From Bdellovibrionales bacterium (GTDB lineage Bacteria; Bdellovibrionota; UBA1018; CAIMNF01), in assembly GCA_947372355.1 (NCBI GenBank), contig CANBTI010000023.1, positions 1 through 33,014 of the forward strand: 33,014 bases of DNA, given 5' to 3'. The notes under the pieces were generated by a model. The model did not search any database, had not been told where the DNA came from, and worked only from the letters and a program-made list of their open reading frames with translations. Below are positions 24,996 to 32,443 of this stretch, piece after piece. Each line of letters begins with the position of its first letter. The stretch's first letter is position 1. A program made the position numbers and the translations under genes.

Positions 24996-25409
24996 TCAAG
25001 CTAACCGGGTGTGTAGAAGTTCATTTAACGCCATGAGTGCATCGGTGGTGGTAAAAATTCCCACCAAACGATGGTTATCCACAACTAAAACACTTCCAAT
25101 TTTTTTATCGGCCATGGTTTTCACCACGTCGTCTAACTTTGATTCCGGTTTCACTAAAAATACATCATTCGTAGCCACTTCTTCCACAGTTGTTTTTGAA
25201 GCCTCTACGCCCCTAATCGACATGGCGAGTTTTAAATCACGATCACTCACCACCCCACTGATTTGACCTGAAGATAAGACCGGCAAATGGCGAATACTAT
25301 GCTCTTTCATCATATTATAAGCGGCTTCGATCGTTTGATCAGAACCTATGGAATGGGGCATTACTGTCATATAGTTCATTACGGTGGGTATCGCTTTACC
25401 AGTTTTCAT
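24996..25409 (-). CDS. Two-CBS-domain protein heading the cco operon
   Basis: The 137-residue protein is a tandem CBS pair and little else: VMNYMTVMPHSIGSDQTIEAAYNMM ... RHLPVLSSGQISGVVSDRDL, then VKPESKLDDVVKTMADKKIGSVLVVD...LVGIFTTTDAL. CBS pairs usually bind adenine nucleotides, so it may sense energy charge for respiration; ligand not shown by sequence. AAGGAAG precedes the ATG. It is the first gene after the FNR-box spacer and only 10 bp before ccoI. Confidence 0.9.
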   Translation of the reverse strand: MKTGKAIPTVMNYMTVMPHSIGSDQTIEAAYNMMKEHSIRHLPVLSSGQISGVVSDRDLKLAMSIRGVEASKTTVEEVATNDVFLVKPESKLDDVVKTMADKKIGSVLVVDNHRLVGIFTTTDALMALNELLHTRLA

Positions 25410-25484
25410 CTTTTCTCTTCCTTTTCTTTTCTAGAGTGTAGCGAAGGACCGTGAATCAGTGTTATGATGAACTAAATCACAGAT

Positions 25485-25498
25485 ATGATGTAGATCAT
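25485..25498. promoter_or_regulatory. FNR-like box between the cco operon and the fnr-like gene
   Basis: ATGATGTAGATCAT carries the TGAT-N4-ATCA core of FNR-type sites (consensus TTGAT-N4-ATCAA). Its centre is 20 bp before the fnr-like ATG, where binding would block transcription or translation start. For the divergent cco transcript, a weak TACACT -10 (25440-25435) would place the box near -62, and a weaker CATAAC alternative near -41; both are known FNR activating positions. Confidence 0.65.
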
Positions 25499-25511
25499 AA
25501 TTTGGAGCTAA

Positions 25512-26198
25512 ATGATTAAAAAGACTAACAAAACTTCATGCAGTGAATGTGGAACACGAAGTCAAAGTTTACTTTGCTCTCTCAAGGGTGAGGAACTGGT
25601 GACCATTGATGAATCTAAATTTCATCAGCACTTTAAAGCTGGGCAAAACTTATTTTATGCAGGTAATCCAGCCTTGGGAATTTTTTGCATTATCTCAGGA
25701 ACGGTCAAACTTGAAGTTCAAGACGAAGAAGGCAACACCAAGATCGCCCAAGTTTACTCCAAAGGTGGAATGCTCGGCTATCGTGCACTATTTAGCGATG
25801 ATAAATACATGAGTAGTGCGATCGCTGTAGAACAAACCGAACTTTGTTTTATTCCTAAAACAACGATCATGGAGTTGGTCAAAAAGAATCCGGAACTGGC
25901 ATTAAAATTTTTAAAACAACTTTCAGATGATTTCAGAATGATGGAAAGTCGTCTGCACCGGATTTCTTCCAGTTCGGCTGTGGAAAGAATTGCAGAAGCA
26001 CTTTTATTTTTGAGAGAAAACTTTCAAGATAAAAACTGGACCCGTAAAGAAATTTCCGAATGGGCCGGCACTACCACGGAAACAGTGATTCGCACTCTAG
26101 CTGATTTCGAAAAAGAAGGGCTAATAGAACAAACCGGCCGACTCATCACCATATCAAAGCGAGATAAACTTTTAGCCAAGGCTCGTATCTCAGTATGA
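25512..26198 (+). CDS. FNR-like Crp/Fnr-family regulator with four candidate Fe-S cysteines
   Basis: The 228-residue protein has an N-terminal C10-x2-C13-x8-C22 cluster, a cyclic-nucleotide-fold sensor (about 35-120) and a winged helix (about 176-216). C112 in ELCFIPKTT aligns with E. coli FNR C122 (CEIPFET), so all four cluster ligands have counterparts, although the spacing to the third Cys is longer than in E. coli (x8 against x5). In the recognition helix TETVIRTL, E190 and R194 match FNR E209 and R213, but Ser212 is replaced by Ile193. Likely oxygen-sensing activator of the divergent cbb3 operon. GGAG lies five bases before the ATG. The stop overlaps the adenine deaminase start. Confidence 0.88.
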   Translation: MIKKTNKTSCSECGTRSQSLLCSLKGEELVTIDESKFHQHFKAGQNLFYAGNPALGIFCIISGTVKLEVQDEEGNTKIAQVYSKGGMLGYRALFSDDKYMSSAIAVEQTELCFIPKTTIMELVKKNPELALKFLKQLSDDFRMMESRLHRISSSSAVERIAEALLFLRENFQDKNWTRKEISEWAGTTTETVIRTLADFEKEGLIEQTGRLITISKRDKLLAKARISV

Positions 26199-27886
26199 GT
26201 TCACTTCATTCAAGAATCGATGCATCCCAAGGTAGAATTCCCTGTGATCTCACTCTCACCAATGCAAAATACTTTGATGTATTCACTTGCAGCTGGAAAG
26301 TAGGCGCCCTTTCTATTTTTGATGGAATGATTGTTGGAGTGGATGCCCCACTCCCTGCAAAACGCACGATTGATCTTAAAGGTGCAGCAGTAGTGCCAGG
26401 TTTTATCGATGCCCATGTTCATGTGGAGAGCTCTCTCATGACACCCAGTGAATTTGAAAAAAATGTAATTTCTCGCGGAACAACTGCTGCGATTTGCGAT
26501 CCACACGAAATTGCAAATGTAGTGGGAACTCGAGGAATCGAGTGGTTTTTAAAGTGTGCTCAAAGTACAAAATTAGATTTAAGAGTGATGCTCAGTTCTT
26601 GCGTTCCTGCTTCCCATTTAGAAACCAATGGAGCTGGAACGATCACCGGAAAAGATCTTGCTCCATTTCAAAATCACCGTAAAGTATTAGGACTCGCCGA
26701 AATGATGAATTTCCCGGGAGTCATTCACAATGATCCTGAAGTGATCAGCAAGCTCGAACAATTTGCTCATCAACGCATTGATGGGCACTCCCCCCTTCTC
26801 AAAGGGCAAGCACTATCGTCCTATCTCGTGGGTGGAGCATCTTCTTGTCACGAATGTGTATTTTTAGATGAAGCCGCTGAAAAAGTTTCAAAAGGAATGA
26901 GCGTTTGGATTCGCGAAGGTAGTGTGGCGAGAGATCTAGAAAATTTAATCCCACTCCTAAAAATGGAAACTTCTACTTCGGTGGGATTTTGTACCGATGA
27001 TCGTAATCCTCTTGATATCCGCGAACAAGGGCATTTAGATTATTTAGTCAGAGAATCGATCAAACGCGGAACAGCTCCTGAATTAGCATTTCGAGCTGCC
27101 AGTTGGTCGGTCGCGCGTCACTACTCTATTGATAAAAATGATCAACACGGAAATATTCGCATGGGCGCGATCGCACCAGGATACGTGGCCAATCTCGTGA
27201 TTCTGGATGATATTCACACCGTTGCCATTCGTGAAGTGTATCAAAAGGGAATTGCCGCGAGTGAATTACAATTTAATGCTCTCCCTGAACATACTTTTTT
27301 TGATTCCATAAAAATTTCTAATTTGAGTGAAGCCGATTTTATTGCACCAAAAGGCCAAGTCCACATTATTGATGTACTTGCTGGCAAAATTTTAACCGAT
27401 CGCCACATTGGGAATCATGATGATCGCGGAGTTGCACAACTCACGGTGATTGAACGTTACGGACATTTCCAAAAACCGGCGAATGGATATGTTCATGGCT
27501 TTGGTGAAAATTTCAAAGGCGCGATCGCATCCACCGTTGGGCACGATAGCCACAATTTAATTTTAGTGGGAACCAATTCTACAGATATGAAAATTGCAGC
27601 GGAAGCGCTGGCAAGAACGGGTGGTGGTTTTTGTGTAGTTCAAAATGGAGCGGTCCTTTTTCAATTGGCTCTACCCATCGGCGGACTCATGACTTCACAA
27701 AGCTCTTCAGAGATCCACCATCAACTCACGAGTTTAAAAAAAGCGGCTCATCAGATCGGCTGCGAATTACATGAACCATTTTTACAATTGGCATTTTTAA
27801 GTTTGCCCGTCATTCCATCGCTAAAATTAACTAATCTTGGTCTGGTGGATGTAGATGCTTTCAAACTTATTTCTGTTACTGCCTGA
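26195..27886 (+). CDS. ade: Adenine deaminase
   Basis: Converts adenine to hypoxanthine and ammonia in purine salvage. The 563-residue metal-dependent amidohydrolase shows GFIDAHVHVESSLM (metal-binding H-x-H), GTTAAICDPHEIANV, GLAEMMNFPGVI, DGHSPLL, FCTDDRNPLD and GAIAPGYVANLVILDD, matching bacterial Ade in order and size. The C-terminal domain is complete (GGGFCVV..., ALPIGGLMTS). Its ATG overlaps the stop of the fnr-like gene by 4 bp, so both are on one transcript, which may tie purine salvage to oxygen status. Start choice is set by this overlap. Confidence 0.94.
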   Translation: MSSLHSRIDASQGRIPCDLTLTNAKYFDVFTCSWKVGALSIFDGMIVGVDAPLPAKRTIDLKGAAVVPGFIDAHVHVESSLMTPSEFEKNVISRGTTAAICDPHEIANVVGTRGIEWFLKCAQSTKLDLRVMLSSCVPASHLETNGAGTITGKDLAPFQNHRKVLGLAEMMNFPGVIHNDPEVISKLEQFAHQRIDGHSPLLKGQALSSYLVGGASSCHECVFLDEAAEKVSKGMSVWIREGSVARDLENLIPLLKMETSTSVGFCTDDRNPLDIREQGHLDYLVRESIKRGTAPELAFRAASWSVARHYSIDKNDQHGNIRMGAIAPGYVANLVILDDIHTVAIREVYQKGIAASELQFNALPEHTFFDSIKISNLSEADFIAPKGQVHIIDVLAGKILTDRHIGNHDDRGVAQLTVIERYGHFQKPANGYVHGFGENFKGAIASTVGHDSHNLILVGTNSTDMKIAAEALARTGGGFCVVQNGAVLFQLALPIGGLMTSQSSSEIHHQLTSLKKAAHQIGCELHEPFLQLAFLSLPVIPSLKLTNLGLVDVDAFKLISVTA

Positions 27887-27901
27887 ATCGAGTCATGAAT
27901 C

Positions 27902-28237
27902 ATGAAATATCTTGAAGATTACTACTACTCGCCAGAAGGACTCACCGTTTTCACAGAAAGTTATCACCTTAAACGTGGATACTGCTGTGGTTCAAAATGC
28001 TTTCATTGTCCCTATGATGGAATTAATGTTGAGGATTCATCCGTGGCAAAAGAATTGAATTCTTTTGAAATCTTATGTCCCTTTTGTTTTGAAACTTTTG
28101 CACTCCCAGCCAATCCTCAAGATGGAAGCGTTCAAAACTTTGTTTACGACTGTGAAATTTGTTGCAACCCCATCGACATCACTCTTCACTTTAAGGCTGC
28201 AACTTTGGTCTCAATCGATATTGAAAAAAGTAATTAA
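27902..28237 (+). CDS. Fusion of DUF5522 and CPXCG cysteine-rich domains
   Basis: The 111-residue protein joins two small metal-site domains normally found separately. Residues about 5-40 (TVFTESYHLKRGYCCGSKCFHCPY; C28, C29, C33, C36) match the DUF5522 signature. Residues about 56-95 (CPFC at 59-62, then CEICC at 84-88, followed by NPI) match the 'CPXCG motif-containing' zinc-ribbon family. Both probably bind zinc or a cluster; function unknown. It follows ade by 15 bp and likely shares its transcript. No strong ribosome-binding site is visible. Confidence 0.85.
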   Translation: MKYLEDYYYSPEGLTVFTESYHLKRGYCCGSKCFHCPYDGINVEDSSVAKELNSFEILCPFCFETFALPANPQDGSVQNFVYDCEICCNPIDITLHFKAATLVSIDIEKSN

Positions 28238-28274
28238 TTGTCTCATTTCATTTCCGCATATTCATCATTTCAAA

Positions 28275-28293
28275 CCTAATAGAAAACATTAGG
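28275..28293. repeat. Short hairpin in the spacer after the DUF5522 fusion
   Basis: CCTAAT and ATTAGG (6-bp perfect arms) around AGAAAAC. There is no T-run, so it is a weak terminator candidate at best. Confidence 0.35.
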
Positions 28294-28352
28294 CACAAAT
28301 GTTGCTTTAACACTAGTCATTGAGTTCTGCAATCAACCCCAAGCTGCAGGTT

Positions 28353-28401
28353 ATCCATTCCTGATTATTTAAAATAAGTACCTAAATATTCAGGAATGGA
28401 T
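28353..28401. repeat. Long inverted repeat (19-bp arms) in the intergenic spacer
   Basis: Arms 28353-28371 and 28383-28401 pair at 18 of 19 positions around an 11-base loop; the outer 12 bp (ATCCATTCCTGA) are perfect. It lies 56 bp before the -35 of the next gene and about 115 bp after the previous stop. It could end the fnr-ade transcript in a rho-independent-like way, but the 3' T-run is poor, or be a regulator site. The rest of the spacer (28238-28456) shows no coding sequence. Confidence 0.7.
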
Positions 28402-28456
28402 TTCAATTAAAACAGTTAAAAAAATCATTTTTAGCCTAAATTTGATCAATTGTTAG

Positions 28457-28485
28457 TTGACCAATCCACTCGGATATGGTACAAT
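28457..28485 (+). promoter_or_regulatory. Promoter of the 704-residue secreted protein (leaderless start)
   Basis: TTGACC (28457-28462), a 17-bp spacer and TACAAT (28480-28485). Seven bases follow before ATG 28493, so +1 falls at the start codon. Confidence 0.7.
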
Positions 28486-28492
28486 GGTGATC

Positions 28493-30607
28493 ATGAAATT
28501 TCTGGGTCTCCTATTATTAATCATCAATTTGAGCACTTCTGCTTGGGCTCAACTAGTAAATCCACCAGTAGTGATCAGCGCAAATTTTAAAGTTTTAGGA
28601 GATGGAGATGCCGTCGATTTAAATCCAAAAGCCTTAGCTGAACTCTATCATCAGGCAACTATTGCGAACTTTGGAGTTAAATTGGCAAAATCCAAAGGAC
28701 GAACCGTATTACTCACTCAAAACTATATTGTATTTCATGATGAATCCAATGTTCCCACACAAGTAAAACGAGAAGTCATACTCAATGCGAGTGTAAATTA
28801 TGGAAAAGAAGGAGATCATGATTGCGCAGTGAAAATTATTCAAGAAGGTAGCTTTACAACTAACGGAAACCTTCTCTCTTCTTTAACCCATCACATTGAA
28901 ATTCCACATTGCGAAGACAATCCTCCTCGTATCAATTACATTTTAAAACCTGAAGCAGTTTTAGTGAATAAGCCAATCAATGGTCGTCCATTATTGGCTA
29001 CTATCATTCCTTTGGGTGCAGAACCAATGGTTCCCTATATCATTCCTGAAATCACCGTTCAAACACCTACTCCAACACCAACTCTAATAACTACCCCGAC
29101 TCCCTCTTCTACTCCTCCATTAATCAATAAGCCATGCGCTGAAATGAGAGCAGAAAATATTGCAAAACAACTTTCAGAAGATTCCGTACTAAAAGAACTA
29201 GAAGCAAAACTTGCACAACTTAAAAATAATAACAAAAATGCAAACGGTGATCTACGTGATGAACAAGTAAAAGCAGCAGCCCTTGCACTTTCTCGTTATC
29301 CACAACTTTCAAAAAGTTTAAATGAACTCATTGCTGAAGTATATAAAACACATCGATGCCCAACAAAAAAAGCAAAACGTTGGGTTGACTTTAAAAACGT
29401 GGCAGAAGAACTTTTTGATCGAAATGAACATCTGAGCATAAAAATGGATGAAGTATATCAAGCGCAGGGTAAACCAACATTTTTTTGTGGCTACAATGAA
29501 TCACAAGAAATTTGGTACATAGGAGCGTCTGAATCGAGCCAAAAAGGAAAAATTAGTGAAAAATGGTTAAAACCACTTGATTTAGAATATGTGGAATCCG
29601 AACCTGGAATTTGGAATAATATCAGTTCTAGCGAAGGGGAAAAATCTTATCGAGATTCATTAAATAAAATAAATAAACCTGAGTTTCGTGAAGGTGATGA
29701 TGTTTATTTCAAGATTGCTGATGGCGTTTATTTAGACTCTACTGCTTTTACCTTAGAGCGTGTGGAATTTTTAACGGATGGATTTTTTGCAAATTCAATT
29801 CTATTCACGGATGAAGCGTTTAAGGCAAAAGTGCCACCTGTGATTTCGGTAACTCAAAGTGATCTTGATGAAAGCAATGTTCTAGATCAAATCAAAGCAA
29901 GAAAAAATACAATTATCTCCAGCATTCTGCCATGTGAAGAAGAACAAAAATCAAATAGTTCTAAAAACAATTTACAAACCACAGAATCAATTCCTTCTAC
30001 GGGTATGCCTTATATCAGTTCCAAAAAGGATGAAAACGATTATTCACAAGAACATGTAAATTTGTCGAAATATATGTTTGGACATATCGCTGAAAAGAAA
30101 ATTGCATTTTTAATCAGTGCTTCTAAAGATTACGAAAATCATCAAGGTATCATCAATGGAAATCTAATTAGAACAATTGCAGATTTAAAAGAAGATCAAT
30201 ACTTTACCATTACTTTTGTTTCTAATGATATCTGGGATTTTAAAAGTGGAGAACTCATTCCAGCCACAAGAGAGAATAAAAGAAAAGCAATTGAGTTCAT
30301 TCGATCCTATCCTCTCCATTACCCGTATAATCGTGAAAAATTTGATGATGCTTACAAAAAAGTAAATAAGAAAAATGGAAATGTGGATCGAGTATACCTT
30401 TATACTGACGGAAACTTTAACTTTAGCAATGATAGCGATGATGATTCATTAGCTGAAAGTTTATTCAATGAAGTAAAAAAGAACACGATTCCCTTTACCA
30501 TTAGAACTGGGAGTGGTGATTCAGTTACATCAAAAGCCAAGGCAAGATTAGAGGAACTCACCCGCATTACTAATGGCACTTATATTCATTCTCCAGTTGG
30601 GCACTAA
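28493..30607 (+). CDS. Large secreted protein with Thr/Pro linker and degenerate VWA-like C-terminus
   Basis: The 704-residue protein starts with a signal peptide (MKFLGLLLLIINLSTSAWA) at ATG 28493. The frame is open to a TTG at 28457, but that codon lies in the -35 box, so it cannot be the start. After an unrecognised beta-rich N-terminal domain comes a Thr/Pro linker (PTPTPTLITTPTPSSTPP, about 190-210), then a mostly charged middle region. The last about 170 residues resemble a von Willebrand A fold: KKIAFLISASKDY where the MIDAS D-x-S-x-S strand should be (the Asp is missing) and VYLYTDGNF matching the TDG strand. Metal-dependent adhesion is therefore doubtful. Function unknown. Confidence 0.8.
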   Translation: MKFLGLLLLIINLSTSAWAQLVNPPVVISANFKVLGDGDAVDLNPKALAELYHQATIANFGVKLAKSKGRTVLLTQNYIVFHDESNVPTQVKREVILNASVNYGKEGDHDCAVKIIQEGSFTTNGNLLSSLTHHIEIPHCEDNPPRINYILKPEAVLVNKPINGRPLLATIIPLGAEPMVPYIIPEITVQTPTPTPTLITTPTPSSTPPLINKPCAEMRAENIAKQLSEDSVLKELEAKLAQLKNNNKNANGDLRDEQVKAAALALSRYPQLSKSLNELIAEVYKTHRCPTKKAKRWVDFKNVAEELFDRNEHLSIKMDEVYQAQGKPTFFCGYNESQEIWYIGASESSQKGKISEKWLKPLDLEYVESEPGIWNNISSSEGEKSYRDSLNKINKPEFREGDDVYFKIADGVYLDSTAFTLERVEFLTDGFFANSILFTDEAFKAKVPPVISVTQSDLDESNVLDQIKARKNTIISSILPCEEEQKSNSSKNNLQTTESIPSTGMPYISSKKDENDYSQEHVNLSKYMFGHIAEKKIAFLISASKDYENHQGIINGNLIRTIADLKEDQYFTITFVSNDIWDFKSGELIPATRENKRKAIEFIRSYPLHYPYNREKFDDAYKKVNKKNGNVDRVYLYTDGNFNFSNDSDDDSLAESLFNEVKKNTIPFTIRTGSGDSVTSKAKARLEELTRITNGTYIHSPVGH

Positions 30608-30654
30608 TGGTTTAATCAACTTATTTCATTGAATCACTAAACTAAATTTTATGC

Positions 30655-30683
30655 TTAACATTCATTTTTAATAATTAGATAAT
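30655..30683 (+). promoter_or_regulatory. Promoter of the second CBS-domain gene
   Basis: TTAACA (30655-30660), a 17-bp spacer and GATAAT (30678-30683). The predicted +1 near 30690 gives a leader of about 29 bases containing AGGA (30708-30711). Confidence 0.6.
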
Positions 30684-30718
30684 ATACATTACAAACACAC
30701 AACGAAAAGGATTCCGTT

Positions 30719-31153
30719 ATGTCAAACATCAGAACGATACTTAATCACAAAACTAACTCTACTATTATTGTTATTTCTCAAGAGGCAACAGTTTACACTG
30801 CCGTTGAAACGATGTGCGATCACAACATCGGTTGCTTACCCGTTATGGATGGAGCACGCTTGGTTGGAATTTTTACGGAACGCGATTATGCTAGAAAAGT
30901 AATACTCCAGGGTAAAGCTTCAAAAGAAACAAAAATTGCGGAAATCATGACCCAAAATCCAGTTTGGGTTACCCCTAAAACGGATATCAATCAATGCATG
31001 AGAATTATGAACACCCAGTACTTTAGGCACTTACCGGTACTCGAAGATGGATTAATTGTAGGAGTGATTTCAATTGGAGATTTAGTGAGTCAGATCATCC
31101 ATGAGCAAAGCAAAGTGATCGAACAATTAGAACAATACATTAAGACTGCATAA
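30719..31153 (+). CDS. Two-CBS-domain protein
   Basis: The 144-residue protein is a CBS pair: VISQEATVYTAVETMCDHNIGCLPVMDG...GIFTERDYARKVI and IMTQNPVWVTPKTDINQCMRIM...RHLPVLEDGLIVGVISIGDLV, ending in a short coiled tail (VIEQLEQYIKTA) common in stand-alone bacterial CBS proteins. It probably binds an adenine nucleotide or NADH-type ligand; the partner is unknown. It has its own promoter and an AGGA site, and ends 7 bp from the convergent gene. Confidence 0.9.
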   Translation: MSNIRTILNHKTNSTIIVISQEATVYTAVETMCDHNIGCLPVMDGARLVGIFTERDYARKVILQGKASKETKIAEIMTQNPVWVTPKTDINQCMRIMNTQYFRHLPVLEDGLIVGVISIGDLVSQIIHEQSKVIEQLEQYIKTA

Positions 31154-31160
31154 CTAAAGA

Positions 31161-31478
31161 CTAGTTCCGTTCACATTCTCTGATGATATCTAAGGATTGG
31201 TTGTTCAGTTCACCCATGTGTTGATTCATTTCATACAATGAATTAATGATACAACTCTTCACTGTTTCTGGTGCATCACAATTATTGAGTAATAATACAA
31301 TGCGATGATGTCTATCCCCGTGACCATTTGAAAAAAGTGAAAAATACCCACTCACTGCTCCCTCTATACAACCATTGATATTTTTTTCACCACCACTACT
31401 CACTCCGCCCTCGTTATTAGCTAGAGCTGGAAAACTATAGATCATGAGTAAAATGAGAACGTTTTTCAGTTGAAACAT
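31161..31478 (-). CDS. Small secreted cysteine-containing protein, unknown function
   Basis: The 105-residue product has a signal peptide (MFQLKNVLILLMIYSFPALA, about 20 residues). The mature part starts NNEGGVSSGGE and has four cysteines, probably two disulfides, and a helical C-terminal half. I do not recognise it. GGAG lies six bases upstream of the ATG, and a perfect-consensus promoter precedes it, so it is expected to be strongly expressed and independent of the regulator gene upstream. Confidence 0.75.
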   Translation of the reverse strand: MFQLKNVLILLMIYSFPALANNEGGVSSGGEKNINGCIEGAVSGYFSLFSNGHGDRHHRIVLLLNNCDAPETVKSCIINSLYEMNQHMGELNNQSLDIIRECERN

Positions 31479-31506
31479 CAGAACTCCAATTCGTTATTAC
31501 ATTCGA

Positions 31507-31535
31507 ATTATATAATTAATACGCACTCATGTCAA
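31507..31535 (-). promoter_or_regulatory. Perfect-consensus sigma-70-type promoter
   Basis: On the minus strand TTGACA (31535-31530), a 17-bp spacer and TATAAT (31512-31507). The predicted +1 near 31500 gives a leader of about 22 bases with GGAG. The -10 overlaps the 12-bp palindrome AATTATATAATT. Confidence 0.8.
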
Positions 31536-31583
31536 TCATTCGAGTGAGTTAGCAGAAATCCAATTTAACAAAATTAGTTGATG

Positions 31584-32402
31584 TTAAAACGGATTAAATA
31601 AATCCAAGTTTAAAATTACCAAGGTTTCATCCTTGGATTTAAAGATTGGCTCTTCCAATGTTTTGATAAATTCAAGAATTTTCGCTCGGATCAGCTTTTG
31701 CGCTTCTACAGAAAGGCTAATCACAGCAGTATAGTGAAGATGCTCTTTTTGGTATTGATCTAAAGCAGTAATCCCCCTCATGCGCCAATTAATATGATGT
31801 TTATTGATATTCGGGGAAGTCTCTTCCAAATGAATTCTCTTTTTACCGGTGACAAATTTTCCATTTTTTTCTTCAATTAACCCAGCAATTCTTAGAAAAT
31901 CAATTGAATCAGAAATAAGCTTTGCGGAAAGCCCGGTATATTCAAGAAGTTGTTCTTTTGTTTGTAGTTTAGGTATCAAAACGCCCATATGAATTAAGCT
32001 ATAGATCCAGTGGCTATAGTATTTTGCCTCCTCTGCCTCACTCAACTTTCCATCGATGGGAGAAATATTAGAAATCACTCTATTTCGTTGATCGAGAACT
32101 TCATTAATTTTACTTTCAAAATACTTTTCTAAAGCCGTTGAGCCTGCACGATCTTTTTGCACAAGAAGTACGAAATAATCTCGCTCTTCATTACTCCATT
32201 GATAGTAATCGGCGATCTGAATAGCGTGTTCCAGACCAAGCTGAGCCTTCCCTGAGAGAACCATGGAAATAAATGCTATATTGCAGTTTAAATGCTCAGA
32301 AAGACGAGTTTTCTCTCCCCTTTCTGCATTGGGACGATCAAACCATTGATTTAAAAATTTACGGTAATTGGATGAAAATTGAAAAATACTCTTTAAACTC
32401 AT
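31584..32402 (-). CDS. TIGR02147-family transcriptional regulator
   Basis: The 272-residue protein has the typical family N-terminus (SIFQFSSNYRKFLNQWFDRPN), a helix-turn-helix (about 31-68, RLSEHLNCNIAFISMVLSG), and the C-terminal signature YYSHWIYSLIHMGVL, INWRMRGITALDQ and the final ETLVILNLDLF strand. It is a full-length paralogue of the regulator at 3430-4221 but not a close copy. The promoter TTTACT-N17-TATTAT gives a leader of only about six bases without a Shine-Dalgarno, and an inverted repeat overlaps the -35. It is divergent from a secreted-protein gene and followed by another. Confidence 0.92.
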   Translation of the reverse strand: MSLKSIFQFSSNYRKFLNQWFDRPNAERGEKTRLSEHLNCNIAFISMVLSGKAQLGLEHAIQIADYYQWSNEERDYFVLLVQKDRAGSTALEKYFESKINEVLDQRNRVISNISPIDGKLSEAEEAKYYSHWIYSLIHMGVLIPKLQTKEQLLEYTGLSAKLISDSIDFLRIAGLIEEKNGKFVTGKKRIHLEETSPNINKHHINWRMRGITALDQYQKEHLHYTAVISLSVEAQKLIRAKILEFIKTLEEPIFKSKDETLVILNLDLFNPF

Positions 32403-32414
32403 AGTGTTGATTAA

Positions 32415-32443
32415 ATAATACCAAAAACCATAACTTAAGTAAA
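32415..32443 (-). promoter_or_regulatory. Promoter of the second TIGR02147 regulator
   Basis: On the minus strand TTTACT (32443-32438), a 17-bp spacer and TATTAT (32420-32415); +1 near 32408, about six bases before the ATG. Confidence 0.5.

Noticed and set aside
25818-27528. Three GCGATCGC octamers (25818, 27167, 27521) resembling the cyanobacterial HIP1 repeat
   Set aside because: All lie in coding sequence, two of them encoding an Ala-Ile-Ala stretch; three copies are too few to claim an iterated motif without genome counts.
28457-28492. TTG start at 28457 for the large secreted protein
   Set aside because: The TTG is part of the -35 box of a near-consensus promoter and the signal peptide begins at ATG 28493.
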